Assembly (NCBI GenBank): GCA_028686565.1
Contig: JAQUBU010000167.1
Coordinates: 1-5,424 of the forward strand
Direction: 5' to 3'
Length of the DNA: 5,424 nt
From: Syntrophomonadaceae bacterium
GTDB lineage: Bacteria > Bacillota > Syntrophomonadia > Syntrophomonadales > Syntrophomonadaceae
Positions 4,839 to 5,424 of this stretch are shown here, piece by piece. The notes under the pieces are model-generated. The model was given only the letters and a program-made list of their open reading frames with translations. It searched no databases and was not told the origin of the DNA. Position 1 is the stretch's first letter. Each line of letters opens with the position of its first letter. A program made the position numbers and the translations under genes.

Positions 4839-4845
4839 CACTTCA
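4815..4845. repeat. IS terminal inverted repeat, orfA-side end
   Basis: Reverse complement begins TGAAGTGAACCCC and contains GGTTAGACAAAA, matching the other end at 24 of 31 positions; followed directly by the CTT duplication at 4846-4848. Confidence 0.85.
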
Positions 4846-4867
4846 CTTTGCCGGGGGGGGGGTATTT
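4846..4867 (+). terminator. Right arm of the IS-split hairpin, with a run of ten G
   Basis: CTT duplication, then GCC, ten G (4853-4862) and TATTT. It pairs with CCCCCCGGC at 3372-3380; six of the ten G are needed, the four extra G suggest growth of the tract by slippage, or a homopolymer error in the assembly. Confidence 0.55.
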
Positions 4868-4900
4868 CATACCGCATATCCGGAGATTTTCCGCTCAAAT

Positions 4901-4940
4901 AAAAAACAGGACTGCGTTTTGCGGTCCTATTTTTTATTTT
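4901..4940. terminator. Bidirectional rho-independent terminator
   Basis: Stem AGGACTGC (4908-4915) / GCGGTCCT (4921-4928) with loop GTTTT and one T-G wobble, preceded by six A and followed by a T-rich tract (4930-4941). On the minus strand it ends the 52 aa gene, whose last codons and TAG lie in it; on the plus strand it would stop transcripts leaving the IS or the 135 aa gene. Confidence 0.85.
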
Positions 4941-5085
4941 TGTGGTGCTTTTTAAAATATAAAAGCAAAAGGTCGATCGCAACAGCTATTGAAATCAGAA
5001 CAATTGGATTGATGTCAAAGATAAAATAAATAGTTATTAAAACAAAAAACGATGCAAGCACTATTAAAGTTTCATATTTAATCAT
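4927..5085 (-). CDS. Hypothetical 52 aa membrane protein with two spans
   Basis: Not recognised. MIKYETLIVLASFF starts a protein with two hydrophobic spans (about 6-21 and 25-42), joined by the short FDINP turn, and a strongly basic tail KKHHKNKK, which should keep both ends in the cytoplasm. ATG 5085 is chosen because AGAAAGGGGA lies 5 nt before it; a longer in-frame start at 5136 would run through that site. It overlaps the 3' end of the 42 aa gene by 8 nt, so translation is probably coupled, and its stop lies in the terminator stem. Small two-span basic-tailed proteins include bacteriocin immunity proteins, small toxins and phage membrane proteins; location opposite the 135 aa gene makes an immunity role thinkable, but nothing in the sequence proves it. 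Confidence 0.7.
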   Translation of the reverse strand: MIKYETLIVLASFFVLITIYFIFDINPIVLISIAVAIDLLLLYFKKHHKNKK

Positions 5086-5206
5086 AAAATTCCCCTTTCT
5101 TTTTTTGAATGTATCTAACTGCGTATTTTGGAACATCAGGACTGTTTGCCGGCTGATTTGATTGTAAAATAATTGCTGCTTTTAATTTTGCACCTCTATT
5201 TCTCAC
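5078..5206 (-). CDS. Hypothetical 42 aa basic protein overlapping the 52 aa gene
   Basis: Not recognised. Frame from GTG 5206 to TAA 5078: (V/M)RNRGAKLKAAIILQ, then a polar proline-containing part NQPANSPDVPKYAVRYIQ and a basic end KKKGEFYD. Its stop overlaps the ATG of the 52 aa gene by 8 nt (ATGATTAA), a usual arrangement of coupled genes. A TTGATT/16/TAAAAT promoter lies about 20-50 bp upstream. Weak points: no good ribosome-binding site before the GTG, and an AGAGGTG lies just inside the frame without a usable start after it. It may be a real small gene or the remaining C-terminus of a longer decayed one; an in-frame TAA lies 15 bp before the GTG. Confidence 0.42.
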   Translation of the reverse strand: MRNRGAKLKAAIILQSNQPANSPDVPKYAVRYIQKKKGEFYD

Positions 5207-5229
5207 ACAATAAATTACATATTAAACTC

Positions 5230-5257
5230 ATTTTAACACAAGTTTTCAAAAAATCAA
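5230..5257 (-). promoter_or_regulatory. Promoter of the 42/52 aa gene pair
   Basis: Minus-strand TTGATT (5257-5252), 16-bp spacer, TAAAAT (5235-5230). The start would be near 5223. It carries no copy of the GTGATATCAC operator, so the pair seems constitutive compared with the holin module. Confidence 0.5.
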
Positions 5258-5424
5258 CGCCTCTCATTTAACGATTCGCGCATGGCAACAACACCTTGAA
5301 TAGTATTTGTTTGCATTTTTTCTTACTATAATATATAATGAAGTGTCAATCGCGTCTATTTTTAAATTTGATCTTTTGTTCTACAAAATTAGTAGGCTAA
5401 CAGCAGTAGGAATTTAATAAGAAA
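5258..5424. other. AT-rich stretch without a convincing gene
   Basis: Both strands are broken by stops. The longest thing with an ATG is a 20-codon minus-strand frame (5254-5316) without a good ribosome-binding site. It holds the TGTCAATCGCG repeat and a TTGACA whose distance to any -10 is wrong. Confidence 0.4.
5344..5354. repeat. TGTCAATCGCG, second copy of a sequence at the cbiM promoter
   Basis: The same 11 bases occur at 1779-1789 in the same orientation, where they contain the cbiM -35. Next to both is an AT-rich TATATTAT-type block (1752-1763 and 5325-5340), but its distance differs by about 11 bp. It could mark the two borders of the accessory block or be a chance -35 similarity. Confidence 0.35.

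Larger units (their letters stand above)
3383..4845 (-). mobile_element. IS3-family (IS150-type) insertion sequence, 1463 bp
   Basis: Bounded by imperfect 31-bp inverted ends beginning TGAA (3383-3413 and 4815-4845; 24 of 31 positions match, including a shared GGTTAGACAAAA block) and by a 3-bp duplication CTT (3380-3382 and 4846-4848), as usual for IS3 elements. The inner part holds orfA and orfB on the minus strand in -1 related frames, the length and layout of IS150. The insertion point is the loop of a GC-rich hairpin. OrfA has a nonsense codon, so this copy is probably not able to move on its own unless the stop is bypassed or a second copy helps. Confidence 0.93.

Noticed and set aside
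4706..5029. Plus-strand open frame across the IS right end and flank
   Set aside because: It crosses the IS border, hairpins and a terminator, is antisense to orfA and the 52 aa gene, and has low-complexity composition.
5254..5316. 20-codon minus-strand frame MQTNTIQGVVAMRESLNERR
   Set aside because: No proper ribosome-binding site, promoter spacing upstream is wrong, and its end overlaps the -35 of the next promoter.

Overview
The window looks like a chromosomal piece of a low-to-mid-GC Bacillota. CbiM-PDGLE architecture and the style of the small proteins would fit the Negativicutes, but that placement is an inference; nothing in the window identifies a species. It joins a core metal-uptake operon (1-1800, minus strand, moderate GC) to an AT-rich accessory block (about 1800-5400).

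Core part: cbiM (584-1600), with a CbiN/PDGLE-like extension fused at its C-terminus, is followed after 16 bp by cbiQ (1-567, cut by the window edge). Together they are the S-like and T components of an energy-coupling-factor (ECF) cobalt or nickel importer; the ATPase (CbiO) should lie beyond the edge. A near-consensus promoter (TTGACA, 17 bp, TATATT; 1756-1784) drives it through a leader of about 150 nt with inverted repeats that could be an operator or an attenuator.

Accessory part, left half: two minus-strand small genes (58 aa at 2186-2362, not recognised; 54 aa ribbon-helix-helix DNA-binding protein at 1807-1971) diverge from two plus-strand genes: a phage-type holin (2517-2858) and a 135 aa protein of unknown family with two hydrophobic stretches (2958-3365). 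The holin and 135 aa gene promoters carry the same 12-bp palindrome AGTGATATCACT plus a third GTGATA half-site inside the -35/-10 spacer. A diverged copy sits at the promoter of the ribbon-helix-helix gene. The simplest reading is a self-contained regulon: the small repressor controls itself, the holin and the 135 aa protein. A holin without an endolysin next to a leaderless small hydrophobic protein suggests a holin-assisted release or membrane-damage module (bacteriocin- or toxin-like). This is a hypothesis.

Accessory part, right half: a 1463-bp IS3-family (IS150-type) element (3383-4845), with 31-bp imperfect ends and a CTT target duplication, has landed exactly in the loop of a GC-rich hairpin that probably ended the 135 aa gene. 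Its orfA carries an in-frame TAA, while orfB with its D-D-35-E triad is intact. To its right a bidirectional terminator (4901-4940) is followed on the minus strand by two overlapping small genes (52 aa double-membrane-span protein and 42 aa protein), transcribed towards the IS. The 52 aa protein could be an immunity-type partner of the 135 aa protein, on position and topology only. The rest (5258-5424) shows no convincing gene. No tRNA, rRNA, CRISPR or cobalamin riboswitch was seen.
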